Shown piece by piece: positions 36,933 through 47,742 of a stretch of DNA of 64,000 bases (positions are counted from its first letter, which is position 1; each line of letters opens with the position of its first letter). The DNA comes from Venturia oleaginea (lineage: Eukaryota > Ascomycota > Dothideomycetes > Venturiales > Venturiaceae): positions 2,046,001-2,110,000 of the forward strand of contig JABMLP010000001.1 of the NCBI GenBank assembly GCA_013176395.1, in the 5' to 3' direction. The notes below the pieces were generated by a model. That model had not been told where the DNA came from and searched no databases. It saw only the letters and a list, made by a program, of their open reading frames with translations. Made by a program: the position numbers and the translations under genes.

Positions 36933-37710
36933 CTACACATATTTCTGTCCAAGATTATAGGCCTTTTCCAGCAATTCAGCTTGAATCATCTCGTCGTCAT
37001 TGATTGCACCCAAAAGCCCCAGGAGTTTAGTGTTCCGGTCGTTCTCCTGTCGTACATTAATTCTTAGAGCTGTCCGTTCAAACAGTCTCGGATAGAAGCC
37101 GGCGGATTTCCAGTCGATGAGACAAAGAGAGCAATCTTCTAACACGAGTATGTTTCGAGGATGCAGATCTAGATGGCAGAAGACTTGCGGATAGCGACGT
37201 AATTCGATAGGATCGGCTGAATTTTTCAGCTGTCGATTGTTGTAGTACGCTTCGATTTCGGATAGGGTGGTAGGATCAACGGGATCGTAGTCCAACCATA
37301 GATGACCAAAAGCGAAGCCCTCGTGTAAAGGTCCTGGGCGAGTTCTTTGCACACGTTCGAACAGCTTTAGGGCCTTCGCCATAGGCTCCAAGTAGGCGTC
37401 AGTCCGTAGAAGAGGAGAGCGGCTGACCCTCGATGTACTCCATGATAAGATAGCCTTTGAGATGACTTTGGAAGAAGCCGTAAACGCGGGGAACTCGTAT
37501 GATTGTGCCATTAAGAGTATCGTACGCGTCTTGTTGGTTCTCGGCCTCGAATCGGCTGACGCCCAGCCTGCACTTGACGACTGCATCTTTTGAAATCCTA
37601 ATGATTGAAAGTCCTCCGTCTAGTTCGCTGATGATTTCTCGGTTTGGATTGGAGCGTAAACAATGCTGGATAATTTCAGAATCAGTAGCCGTGTCCCATT
37701 GAATGGCCAT
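36933..37710 (-). pseudogene. APH-family phosphotransferase, frameshifted
   Basis: Aminoglycoside/choline-kinase-like fold, a large fungal family of mostly unknown small-molecule kinases. The N-lobe frame (37710-37399) starts MAIQWDTATDSEIIQHCLR and reaches the hinge LIMEYIEGQPL. The C-lobe frame (to 36933) has the catalytic loop FCHLDLHPRNIL (H-x-D-x4-N) and LIDWKSAGFYP with the metal-binding Asp. The two are joined by a frameshift near 37400 where four bases (TGAC) next to GAC appear inserted. All catalytic residues survive, so the lesion is recent or a sequencing error. The start lies in a tandem 14-bp repeat (GAATGGCCATGGTT twice, 37701-37730), which makes the exact ATG uncertain. The pogo-3 element inserted 196 bp upstream, within the likely promoter. 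Confidence 0.8.
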
Positions 37711-38882
37711 GGTTGAATGGCCATGGTTGAATGATTCTGTAATGCTTGCCAGATACGTCCCGAGATGATTTGGGGCGGTGGAGAAGGTGGCTGTCCTTAT
37801 GCTGAGGACCTGTTTGGAACTGGGAAAGGTGGCAGGGCTTTTTGAAGTGTCTGCTAGCGCATTGACCAACTCGGATTCTCGGTTCGTCAGCGTAACTACC
37901 CTATAACGTAATCCACCATCGAGCGGTACACACCACCGAGCGGTACACATTTCCGTATCCTCATCAATTACTCTATTATGCACCAATAAATCTCTCATTT
38001 TTAAATATTCTCCTCATTTGGTGGTTCTTCCTCAATATAAGGCTCTTGATTAACCTGGTTACTGCTGATAACCGAAGCTTCTTTAGAAAGTTGAAGTAAG
38101 CTTGAGCCCTCTGCAACAGTTAAAGCGCTTGATCGACCAATATATCTCCTTTTTAGTTGCCTCTTTCGCTTCTGCCTCTCATTTGCAGCCCCTAATTTCT
38201 CATTTTCCGCAGCTAGTAAAGCGGCGCCTTGCATCGCGATCTGGCAGCCTTTGACAAGCTGATTAAGGGCCTGATCTGTTGGTGTTGGTGTGTGACGGGT
38301 TAAGATCATGCCTGGATACCAGGGAAACCCACCCAAATGTGCAATACAATCTAGCTAAGGAGGAAAAGATAGATACACAATTGCAAACTCCTTTTGTAGG
38401 AGATGCCAAGCCATTCACAAGCTTGCCCTAGAGAGATAGGCAAAGCCTAGATAAAGGCCCAAGGGTCTAGCCCGTGACATGGTGGACTTTTTGAACGTCT
38501 CTTAAGATAGCCTTTGATTGTAGCTACCTGCAGCTCTAACTGGGTTAGATTTTGAGGTGCTTCTGGTTGCCATTGCTCTTGGTTTGCGGCCAAGGGCGCT
38601 GTAGGGGTAGATGGCCTAATCTGGATGGTTGAAAGTACCTGATTTGGATCAAAAGGTACGAGACCGGCAGCAGTGAAGCTGCGTTGAATATTGCTTAGTG
38701 TGAGGGCACTAATTCGAGCAATTTTAAAGGCGTGAAGGAACTCAATTTTGTCGATATGATTTATGTCAAGCCTCATATATTCCGAGATTTGGTGGCCGTA
38801 GGTACGCTTGAGGACCGAAAAACAACCAATTTCGAGAGGTTGAAGAAGATGTGATGAATGCGGTGGCATACAAAGAGTAATA

Positions 38883-38884
<2 letters not shown>

Positions 38885-38917
<33 letters not shown>

Positions 38918-40508
38918 TTATCCTACTCGGTTGCAGCCGCTTAATCACGCAGCTATGTCCGGTTAGGAGGACTTCATCAGACAGCCGACACGTGATAGAT
39001 TATATAATCCACCGCGCCCCACTTCGCCCCGTTCACTGAAACAAGACCAGCTGTCCCCTCCGTCCTCCCTCTTTTCCCTTAACCAGTATCTCCAAATGCC
39101 CGCTGGCTCTTGTAGATACTGGTTATTCTGCTAGTATATCTGTGCTATGTAGACTCAAGAGGCAATGCCTCGTGTTTCGCTATCCTTCTACCTACAGTCT
39201 CCCTCTAATGCTCAGCTTGTCTATCTGTTTCGCCTTATCCCTCAAGGCCAATGGGTTCCCTAAGTATGTTTCTGCTTGTGAAAGTTGCCTTGCACCAGAT
39301 TCCTATGCGGCGGTGTATTTGGTTGTGTGATGCTGGAGACAATAGTAACCATCGTAGTCGTGATTTCGCTGCTTGGGTGTGATACTCCGGGTATGCCCGT
39401 GGACGAGGCTGTCTGGTAGCTGCCGTATTGTATGGCGCCGATCGTGCTATAGACCTGCCGTCTTATAGTCGGAGCCTATCTGCTGCTAGTCGCTCTCCCT
39501 ACTTGCTATATCGCGCTCCTACTCTTGCCAATGCCATAACTGGGACGCAACAGTCTGGGGAGAGGCTCAAGGCTACGTCTGCTGGCTTGTAGGGAGGGGA
39601 TTTGCCGCCAATAAGCTCCTTCTATACGTCCTTACTGCTTACTGTGTTGCGCACCTACTCTTGCCAATGCCATAACTGGGACGCAACAGTTTGGGGAGAG
39701 GCTCAAGGCTCTGGACATCAGCTTGCAGCAGGACGGTTTGCGGAGACGATAGTAGATGAGGTTCTCTAGCAGCTGCCGTATCGTGTCGCACCGATTGTGT
39801 TGTAGACCTGTCGTCTTATAGTCGGAGCCTATCTGCTGCTAGTCGCTCTCCCTGCTTGCTATATCGCGCACCTACTCTTGCCAATGCCATAACTGGGACG
39901 CAACAGTCTGGGGAGAGGCTCAAGGCTACGTCTGCTAGCTTACAGGGAGGGGATTTGCCGCCAATAGGCTCCTTCTATGCGTCCTTACTACTTACTGTGT
40001 CGCGCACCTACTCTTGCCAATGCCATAACTGGGAGGCAACAGTTTGGGGAGAGACTCAAGGCTCTGGGCAACAGCTTGTAGCAGGACGGTTTGCCAAGAC
40101 GTTGGGAGAGGTTGTCTAGTCGTTGCAGTGGTGTGTGGTGCCGATTGTTGCGCACCGGGCGTCTGGTGTTTGAGTTGTGTTGAAGGTATTGCCGTTCTAG
40201 CAGTGACTCGTCGACTCGGAGCGTTGCAGTGTCATCTGGGGTGATGGACTAGCCGGGAGATAGTGACTAGATGGTTGCTGTTGTCTTTGGTGGACGCATC
40301 GTTCGTGTAGCTTGCTCATGTATTCGTCTGCTTGCTCTGCCGTGGCCGCGACGGCGACTCTAGAGATATCTCATCGACGCTGAGGGACGCGCGATGGCCT
40401 CTAGAGGCCGGAGCGGCCACTGGCAGAGGTGTTTTGATGATCCTTAGATGATACTTCTATAAATTCCAAAAATTGAGTTCTCGCTGTGTGTGCTGTTTTT
40501 CGGATGTT
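38885..40508 (-). mobile_element. Non-autonomous LINE/SINE-like element, copy 2
   Basis: 1624 bp inside the pogo-3 transposase, flanked by a perfect 16-bp target duplication, TACAAAGAGTAATAAT (38869-38884 and 40509-40524). Long target duplications plus a simple tandem tail, (TCAA)n of about eight units on the minus strand, are hallmarks of target-primed reverse transcription. It is the inverted counterpart of 9723-11278, with about 45 bp extra at its 5' end. About 39.45-40.12 kb consists of two roughly 360-bp units, each containing two blocks with GCCATAACTGGGACGCAACA. No reverse transcriptase is encoded, so an autonomous LINE must have moved it. Confidence 0.85.
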
Positions 40509-40547
40509 TACAAAGAGTAATAATCATCCGGTCTGCACAAGATTGAT

Positions 40548-40718
40548 TGTGACGGCACGGCACGTGACCATTAAATCACGTGCCATAGCTCGTGCACTTT
40601 CTACTTGGTCGGAGTTTTCTTACGAAACTCTTGCCTCTCTACCTTAGATCCTAAGTGTAATTCGGTGACATGTTCTGAACTGCCTTGTGCCTTCGTATGG
40701 ATAAGCCGTGCCGTCACA
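40548..40718. mobile_element. Short LTR-like/MITE-like insertion a
   Basis: 171 bp with 14-bp inverted ends TGTGACGGCACGGC and GCCGTGCCGTCACA, flanked by TTGAT duplications (40543-40547 and 40719-40723). Its removal restores the transposase reading frame through EFDQSCADRMIITLC, which fixes its limits exactly. TG...CA ends and a 5-bp target site fit a short LTR; the perfect inverted ends also fit a MITE. Two related sequences lie at 44777-45031 and 46256-46448. Confidence 0.85.
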
Positions 40719-41875
40719 TTGATCAAATTCTGGCGTTGCGTGGCTGCCGTGGCCATCCACAATTAGTAGTCGATAACTACCAACCTTTCTTGCAGCTGTA
40801 TTTGGCTCGAAAACCTCTTTTAACCAATGTAATCCAAGCTTGTCATTAGTCCATCCATTTGTACTCAAAGTGATTGTCCAATCAGGCGGTAGATTGTTGT
40901 TTTCGTACCAAGATGATATATGTACCTTGCCTTTGAAGATCACCATCGGCGGGAGGCTCCAACCCAGCGCATTGATCGATTCGATTGCCGTAACCCATTC
41001 GCGATCGCCAGGCTGTAATGAGGGGGTCTGCCACGCCTATCTGAGGTAGTAAATACGCGTGAGGTATTTGCAAGGCCCATTGCAAAGCCAGTTTCGTCGA
41101 AGTTGTAGATATCGTTATTGAGGATGCCGTATTTAGCGATTGTATTTTGTACAAGCCGAAACCAGGCCCCAATAAGGGCTGGATCTTCGCATCTTGCCCT
41201 TTGATTATCGTAGCTGCGTGAATATCGCGATTTGAGGCTAGGGCGGCGGTTGATGTATCGCTGAGGCCAATTGACACCGATTTGCAATCTGAGCCTACAC
41301 GCTGCTCGAGTACGATTTTTGCCGCATCGCGTACCCCAGTAACGGTCAATGGATAACCTCTTTCATCCATAGATAGTATCCAATGCTCAACGACCTCCTC
41401 TTCCGTATCCGTAAGCTTTTGGCAATTTGGGCACGAATCGACGCGTGAAGCGCGTCCGCGAAGGTGGGAGGCAAGGGAAGTATATGGGACAGAATAGGCA
41501 TCAGCGGCCTTTCGAATACTTGGAAAATGGCCTTTCAAATAAGCGTCATGAGCAAGGAGTAGTTGACCCTCTTTCTGGGCCTTTGTATTGACTAGTTGTG
41601 GTGGCATTGTGGGTTAATCGATGAGGATACGAAAATGTGTACCGCTCGGTGGTGTGTACTGCTCGATGGTGGATTACGTTAGTTGTTTTTATAATTCTAT
41701 AAGTTAGTCGTAACTTATATGTTTGGTTCATGATTTTGTACACAGATACTCCAGCACAAAAAACCACACATTAGTTGAACGACGCTATTATAGTGCGAAC
41801 TTTACCAACAGATTAGTCCATTATTCCCCATCGAGCATAGTCTCCACCGCGAGACGAAGCACCATCTCAGGAGTT

Positions 41876-42588
41876 ATGGACCACAACACCACATCATCAA
41901 GACGCGCCCGTCAGGTCTCCATCCACCTAACGCTCCGCCACACGCTGAAGATTTTGGAAGCTACAGGAGTACAACTGCACCTCGAAACATTCCTAGTCTA
42001 GACGATTTGCAAGCACTAAGGGCCTTACTTTACAAAGGCGATCTGCTCCTGACAGTACCTCTGCTCCAGCCGCGAGACAGTTGGCCATACTAAACAACTT
42101 CCCGGAACTTCAGCCTGGCTCCATGTCACCGCAATCGCATCACATCACCAGCACACCTTCGATTTTCAAAACCTTCGCCTCGCAGACTGGCATTCCTTGG
42201 GAACCCTACAAGTGCCCACAGTGCAATAAGGTTTTACAAGATGGGCGGGGACTGAAGTAGGCAGTTCACAGTCTCGAGTGGAAACGACCACTACTAACAA
42301 CACAACGACAGGCGACACGGATTGACACACGGTAAGCACTTTGCTCTCAGCCACATCTGTGAGGAATGTGAAGCGGCATTCCAATTCGAGAAGAACCTTA
42401 TTCGCCATACCTTGACTCACAACGAGGATCCTGGTGTGAGAAAGTACAAGTGTCACAGTCGTTCTTGCGATTATGCTTTGAAGGGATTTAAGAGGAAGGA
42501 CCATTTTACGCGGCATGTAAGGGCGCAGCATGGGATGGTTGGTTACCAAGTTCACGTACAATGCGCGCTTGAAGTGCTTGGGTGTTGA
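41876..42588 (+). CDS. C2H2 zinc-finger protein, paralogue 3
   Basis: Predicted join(41876..41914, 41997..42256, 42312..42588), 191 residues. The C-terminus has fingers CPQCNKVLQDGRGLKRHGLTH (cut by the last intron at the same place as in the two other copies), CEECEAAFQFEKNLIRHTLTH and a third, CHSRSCDYALKGFKRKDHFT with H-x4-H, of the C-x4-C type. N-terminal exons (MDHNTTSSRRARQ, then a Ser/Arg-rich stretch and LAILNNFPELQPGS) are joined by a weak donor (GTCTCC), so this part is uncertain; in-frame stops lie upstream of 41997. The gene starts about 200 bp from the end of pogo-3. Confidence 0.6.
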
Positions 42589-43084
42589 CAAGGTAACAGG
42601 ATCCTATTCCCTATCTGGTATATTACGGGTGACGACCAACTCCCTTTCTGGGCACTTCAGGTGCCCGTCGAGCTTATGGAATGTCAGAGACCCACATTGG
42701 AAGCTCCATCAGCTTAACTTGAGATGGATGGTCGTCGAGTTGAAGAGCTTGTTCACGGGCACCCCCCTTTGATCCATTATTCTCTCGAAATGAATGGGAA
42801 GTTAATAAGCTGAACATACTGAATGTTCCGAAACGGTAGAAGGTGTGCCCATGGACGATGCGATTGTGGTACGATATTTGGGCAATGCAGACTTTTTAAC
42901 AAAAGGTTAGGCATAGTATCTTCTCTAAGCCTTCATCGTCATGCATAACATACGGATCGACGAAAAGGGGCAATAGTCATGGAAAATTCCACGGTGGGGT
43001 GACCAGAAGCCACTTGTTATTTACAAAATCACACTCAGCGTCCAGACTTCTACCCGAACAACCAGCCATCCTTGAGAACCACAC
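42589..43084. other. Intergenic, no gene recognised
   Basis: About 500 bp between converging genes; no motif or repeat seen. Confidence 0.4.
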
Positions 43085-44060
43085 TCACCCACTAAGTCTC
43101 GTCCCCGCCGTATTCGTCGACCCCGAATACGTCACCGTCAGACTCGAATCAGCAATATTCACAAAACCCAGATTATACCACGGGTTGAACGTGAAAGCAA
43201 CGCAAGTGGTATCAGCAGCGCAGAGATCCTCGCAGGCTTGTACGGAGGTGGCACTATGAGACCGTGGACCAATCTCACTGTGAACATCGTACCCGGCCGC
43301 TATGCAAAAAGCCGTCGCGTCATTCATGCTTGTTTGTCTGGTCGACAAGGGGGCGCTGCATGTAGGTGATGGTACCGAGGAAGTGGTAGAGGTTTTCTTT
43401 GTGTAGGTGTGTAAAGTTGCAGTTTGTGTGACGAGGGTGGTGCTTGTTGCTTCGGTGAGGACAGTCGTTGAGGCTGTGAGAGTCCTGGGAGATGTTAGTT
43501 ATGTATTTTCGGTTCACTTCATATCGATCCGGCGGTATACCTACTTGGTGCTCAGTGCAGTTATGCTTGTCGTTTTTGCCACGGGCTTTTCGATACACGA
43601 GCAGACACTGGCTACGAAGGTAGCTGCGGCAGAGATAAGGACGCTGAGAGCCGATAATTGAGTATTAGCAGCTGTAGCCGAGCAGTCAGTCAAATGATCC
43701 AAATTTACTTTCTGCGAATTGTACTTGTAGTAATTCGAGAGCTAGTAGTAGATGTCGTTGCTTGCTTTTTCTTCTGGTTCTATGGAAAATCAGTTTCCCA
43801 TCATTTCGTTCTAGAAGGGTCCATTTACAAAAACGATGGTCATGAGTGCCGTAGTAGTGGCGGTATTCGTCAAGATCGAGGTCGAAGTGGTACTCGTGAG
43901 TGTGTTGGTTGCTCCTGTGTTTTTGACTGTACTTGTCGATACTGTGACTGTGGTCGTGACGGCTGGTAACGGATATCTAGCTGTACAGAAAGCTTGTTCC
44001 GCCGGTATGGTGGAGACGAGGTTTGCAACCGAGCCGACATTTCCAATTCATACAGCAGCT
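43085..44060 (-). CDS. Ser/Thr-rich secreted protein with PAN-like domain (partial model)
   Basis: Two exons are firm: complement(43085..43484) and one ending at 43545, joined over a 60-bp intron (GTAGGT...CCCAG) with matching phase. Together they read KTTSITALSTK, then TLTASTTVLTEATSTTLVTQ and a PAN/apple-like Cys-rich part: AFCIAAGYDVH...CEDLCAADTTCVAFTFNPWY, where Cys pairs flank an aromatic core as in carbohydrate- or protein-binding PAN domains. Upstream (to about 44060) the same strand reads PAVTTTVTVSTSTV and TTSTSILTNTATTTAL, a threonine-rich stalk typical of fungal wall or adhesin-like proteins. The signal peptide and first exon were not found, and the stop at 43085 overlaps a possible donor (GTGAGT), so both ends are open. 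Confidence 0.5.
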
Positions 44061-44776
44061 GATACCACACGCAGGATATGTAGAGGAGGAGCAAATCTGA
44101 ATTAAACTGGAAGCTAGCATCGTAGTTGTCAAGTTTGGGGAGGACTTCTATGTCATGAATGATTATGTCGTATGCCAGAACCAACGAGGCAGGACCGGAT
44201 TCACGGTTGGGCTGGAAGAATGAATGGCGATTGAATCCCGATGACAAGTGGTCGTTGTGCAGCGTACTTAAAAGTTCTTTCACCACAGCCATTTGTTAAG
44301 TTCCTGATGGCCTCCTAGTATAGTGGCTCGGCCTGGAAAAGCTAGGTAGAGCTTGTAACAGAGCACCATCATCTCTAAGCTTGAGGCAGGACTAGGTGAT
44401 GTTGTAGCGCGGAGCGTTGGTGCAAGGCTGGTAGTTCTAGAACCGGAGTGCGCGGCTCTGAGCACCTAGTTCTCAGCCCCAGAGTCCTCTATTCTGCTTC
44501 CTTCGCGTAGTGATGGAAACGGAGTTGACATGCAGCTCTTTCTTGACGCATAAAATACGTTGCTCCATATATCCCGAGTCTTGAGGAAGTCCCGCCATGT
44601 TGGCTTTTGGGGCCATCCCTGGCAGTCTCTCAGTCGATATCCAGAAGATTGTGATAGCCTAAGTCAACAGCAACCTGAGTCAATGACTCGGAAATGGTGC
44701 TGCAAAGCGATCCGTCGAGTCGGGAGGAATTCGGCGGTAGAATTGAGCGTGTCAGCGATAGTACCTCGTACTATGG
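44061..44776. other. No gene recognised
   Basis: Upstream side of the secreted protein gene on the minus strand. The first exon of that gene may lie here. No other motif found. Confidence 0.35.
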
Positions 44777-45031
44777 TGTCACGGGGCGGGTTCGGGTATC
44801 AGGAGGAAGGAGCAGCAGCAGGAACAGGTATCATTCAACAGGCTATATACGAACTGGCAGGCAAACCAACAGGCAGGTTTGACGACAGGACGTAGCTCAA
44901 GGAGCTACGAATTGGTTGAAGCCACGTAGGCTTTAAAACCTTTCCTCGGCAGAACTCCGGTTCTGCCTTGATCACGTGCCGTGGGGCCACCCCAACGGTG
45001 GGAAGGACTTGTCCGCGGTCGTACCGTGACA
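44777..45031. mobile_element. Short LTR-like/MITE-like insertion b
   Basis: 255 bp from TGTCACGGGG to ACCGTGACA, TG...CA with inverted ends TGTCACGG/CCGTGACA. Flanks CTATGG (44771-44776) and CTGTGG (45032-45037) look like a six-base duplication with one change. Contains TGATCACGTGCCGTGG near 44970. Related in layout to 40548-40718 and 46256-46448. It lies 257 bp upstream of the small cysteine-rich gene. Confidence 0.65.
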
Positions 45032-45288
45032 CTGTGGTTTGTTGGATTGTTCTAATAATAAATGTTAGTGGATCTCACTTGTCCGATCGATGCTTCACAG
45101 CAAAGACACCCTTACGGAGATCTATCCGCTAGACGTTTATTATTATCTAACAGACGGCAGTTAATCCTTAGCTATTAATATACATCACCTTGGCGTGGTA
45201 GTCTGGTAGATTAGAATTGCGGGCGTCACGGTTTAAATAGTTCAATGTCCACGTTGATGGCACACCAGTTGCTCTTCCCACAGCTACA

Positions 45289-45689
45289 ATGCAGCCCTAT
45301 AACTTTATTTTCATCTCAACTATGTTGTAAGTCGAATCTGTTCTCCTAATCCTTCAAGGCCGATCTAATAACTCGTAGCACCGGAATCGCATCCGCCCAG
45401 CTGATTACCTATCAGGGTTGCTGCAATCCAAAGAACGGGAGGGCTTGGAAGCCAAATGTAACAAATCGATGCTGTGGTAAAGTGAGGGGAGTACCAGATA
45501 AGACGGCGAACACGAATACTGTCGTGGTAGGTCAATCATTTCCTATAAGCCTTAACGAGGGCTGACGGTTCTCAGTGCCAGGTAGTTAATAGGAAGGAGG
45601 AAAACGACGCCTTTAACAAATGTTGTGTTGACGAGGGAATTAAACTCAAGACGCCTGATTGGCTTGCATGCAAGCCTCCGGGAGGGTAA
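45289..45689 (+). CDS. Small secreted cysteine-rich protein, SSCP-1
   Basis: Predicted join(45289..45326, 45379..45526, 45576..45689), 99 residues; exon lengths 38, 148 and 114 nt sum to 100 codons. Starts MQPYNFIFISTMFTGIASAQ, a signal peptide with likely cleavage after ASA. The mature part (about 80 residues) has eight cysteines in the order CC-CC-C-CC-C (GCCNP, RCCGK, VVCQV, KCCVD, ACKPP), as in compact disulphide-bonded secreted proteins of plant-associated fungi. Introns of 52 and 49 bp have GTAAGT and GTAGGT donors; the second has a GCTGAC branch site. A stop TAA ends the last exon. I recognise no family. An effector, killer-like or antimicrobial role is possible but only inferred from size, secretion and cysteines. 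It lies between an LTR-like insertion and the nested transposon block. Confidence 0.8.
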
Positions 45690-46237
45690 TCCCAGGCTCG
45701 GCAGTTTTTGTTTGGAAAATGAGGTGGTCTAGAGTAGTGGGCATCCACATGATCATTCAAGTTTTGTTCATTTCAATCCATTCAGTCAATGTTGAGGTGT
45801 ACGAAATACGAATAATTTAGACTGGCCAATCCGTGTCACGTTTGACCTTGGACTTGACTTGGAAGCATGACTTGAATTCTATGGGATGTGCGAAGTTGTA
45901 AGGATGAGGAGCTAACTAAGAGGTAGAGACGAGTCTAAGTACTTGCGACCAGTCTCGCGCTAGACCTGATCGAGCAGAACCACCACATTTAACTACGTTT
46001 AACTGCATTCGAATACCAACATAGTTCGATCATGACAATCCGTACGTACGATGAGCTAGACTCGAATTAGTGTTTCGAAGACGTAGCCTATTCTTGGATG
46101 AATTGGCTATACTATGAATAGTCTGCAATTCTTGGCTCCAAGGATGCTTGGATTTGGAACGATTTTCATATTAAATGATAAATGCGGTGATCTGAGGGCT
46201 CAATATATTATATATCGGTATTTCACTCAGATCTTGG
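45690..46237. other. No gene recognised
   Basis: 3' region of SSCP-1 and anonymous AT-rich sequence up to LTR-A copy 2. Confidence 0.45.
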
Positions 46238-46255
46238 TGTTACGCAGAGGCTATG

Positions 46256-46448
46256 CGTAACGGCATGGCATGGCTGTCTTACAGTCACGTGACTTTGTGG
46301 TCTTAGCGAGGCGCTGCACGGCCACATGTGGCTAAGGCGCGACTTCTACGAGTCGCCGGAATAGATTCCTCTCTACCTAAGATTCTCTTATCACACTTAG
46401 TACTTAGAACAATAGACCTGTCTATGACCTCTTTTACTCGCCGTGACA
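46256..46448. mobile_element. Short LTR-like/MITE-like insertion c
   Basis: 193 bp, from CGTAACGGCATGG to CTCGCCGTGACA, inserted in LTR-A copy 2 with the target duplication CTATG (46251-46255 and 46449-46453). LTR-A copy 1 shows the uninterrupted site. The first base is C where relatives have T, probably a point change. Shares TCACGTGAC and CCTCTCTACCT with insertion a at 40548. Confidence 0.8.
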
Positions 46449-47176
46449 CTATGGCTCAAAGTTATATAGCTGGATTTGGCTAATCCGTACAGTAGGGTTC
46501 AAGTGATCCGGGGCGACAATATCGTATTAAACAAGTGAAGCGAAGCTTGCAAGATATAAGAGTCATGAATTGTGCTAAGTAACTAAAAGCAATATAAGTA
46601 ACTAGAGAGTGAAGATACGAGACACTGAGGGAACAGAGTCTCGTCCTTCATATAGAGATCCATCTCCTAAGAAATCCTGCGCTCGTGGCGCTCGTGTGAA
46701 GGGATGGAATCCTTCTCCCTGTTACAGATCACCTCAAGACCGAAGAGCAGAGACAACGGGACTTGCAGAGGATGGTTGGATAACAAGAAGTTGTTGTTAG
46801 GACTGATGTGGAGTGGAATCCGTTGGGCGCACAAGAGGGGACTGGTGCAACCAGGTCAGTCCTAAGAGAGAATAGTACGTGCAGGAGTCACGTGATATTC
46901 CCACAGTTCCCACAGCACTTGGTATTGCCCACAGTGTGGGAAGTGTGGGAAGAGCCAAGAGGTGTGGGAATACACCTTGGCACCCAGAACCAGAACGGTA
47001 TATAGGGAGGACGTTGGACGGACTTTCCTTTCTCTCTTCGTGGTTATCTCATGTTATGTTTCTCACATAGGAGCTTCTTCAACCTACTACAGTAACGACC
47101 TTTTACTTAGATACAATCAAGCACAAGTCATATGCACACGAAGCAAGCCCACCCCCAACCTTCATACTAACCGACA

Positions 47177-47742
47177 AGCGTTCAGGATTGATCTGAGGAT
47201 CAAATCGGTTAGACGACAATTGAATTGGGAGATACATCGGACGGCTAGGATCTAGTGAGCCTCCAAAGAACCTGAGCAAGGGAAGGTACTTAAGGTAAGT
47301 ACTTCCAGACTGATATTGCCCTTACCCCAAATCCGCGGACCAAAACAAGAGAACACAGGTGTCAAGAAGGTCTTGACATAATCAACTGTGTTGAGAAACG
47401 AGTTCCCCGTAACATTAAGCTTGAGTGGGGGAGGATGTTGGGTTTGGGGAAATACCTTTTATTTGTGCTTTGAGCTGGTCGTTGATGATGAGATGGGAGA
47501 AGCGTTCAGGATTGATCTGAGGATCAAATCGGTTAGACGACAATTGAATTGGGAGATACATCGGACGGCTAGGATCTAGTGAGCCTCCAAAGAACCTGAG
47601 CAAGGAAAGGTACTTAAGGTAAGTACTTCCAGACTGATATTGCCCTTACCCCAAACCCGCGGACCAGAACAAGAGAACACAGGTGTCAAGAAGGTCTTGA
47701 CATAATCAACTGTGTTGAGAAACGAGTTCCCCGTAACACTCC
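47177..47742. repeat. Tandem duplication inside LTR-B, period 324 bp
   Basis: The segment starting AGCGTTCAGGATTGATCTGA at 47177 begins again at 47501 and matches for about 240 bp with only a few changes, to CCCCGTAACA. The period is 324 bp, with the second unit incomplete. Confidence 0.9.

Larger units (their letters stand above)
38001..41607 (-). pseudogene. pogo-3 transposase, interrupted
   Basis: Starts MPPQLVNTKAQKEGQLLLAH with a Psq HTH, then a CENP-B-type HTH. A one-base shift lies near 41290 (after QRVGSDC), a second near 40950 (after GRPPH). Catalytic region: YNFDETGFAMG (first Asp), LLIVDGHGSH (second Asp), and PPHSSHLLQPLEIGCF, where relatives have LQPLD, so the third acidic residue is Glu. 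The 171-bp insertion sits after EFDQ and the 1.62-kb insertion after MIITLC; both junctions restore the reading frame when the insertions and one target duplication are removed. The C-terminus (to 38001) is a coiled basic region (ENEKLGAANERQKRKRQ) with an acidic tail. Confidence 0.88.
37906..41679 (-). mobile_element. pogo-3: pogo/Fot1-like transposon with two nested insertions
   Basis: 3774 bp between TA pairs (37904-37905 and 41680-41681). Inverted ends begin ACGTAATCCACCATCGAGCG and contain two adjacent 17-bp motifs with the core CGAGCGGTACAC. Removing the nested 1.62-kb element and the 171-bp element, each with one copy of its target duplication, leaves about 1.96 kb, close to full length for this family. 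It is not active: its transposase also has two frameshifts. Confidence 0.92.

Noticed and set aside
37395..37406. Programmed frameshift or intron in the APH-type gene
   Set aside because: No slippery site and no room for splice sites; a four-base insertion is simpler.
39450..40120. Regular repeats considered as a CRISPR array or satellite
   Set aside because: Units are about 137 and 360 bp with diverged copies inside a retroposon in a eukaryote; no short direct repeats with unique spacers.
43836..44105. Plus-strand frame of 89 codons
   Set aside because: Antisense to the Thr-rich stalk; Val-rich composition is the complement of Thr codons.
23512..45689. A biosynthetic gene cluster around the C2H2 genes
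   Set aside because: No synthase, tailoring oxidase or transporter was found; zinc-finger and secreted genes alone do not make a cluster.
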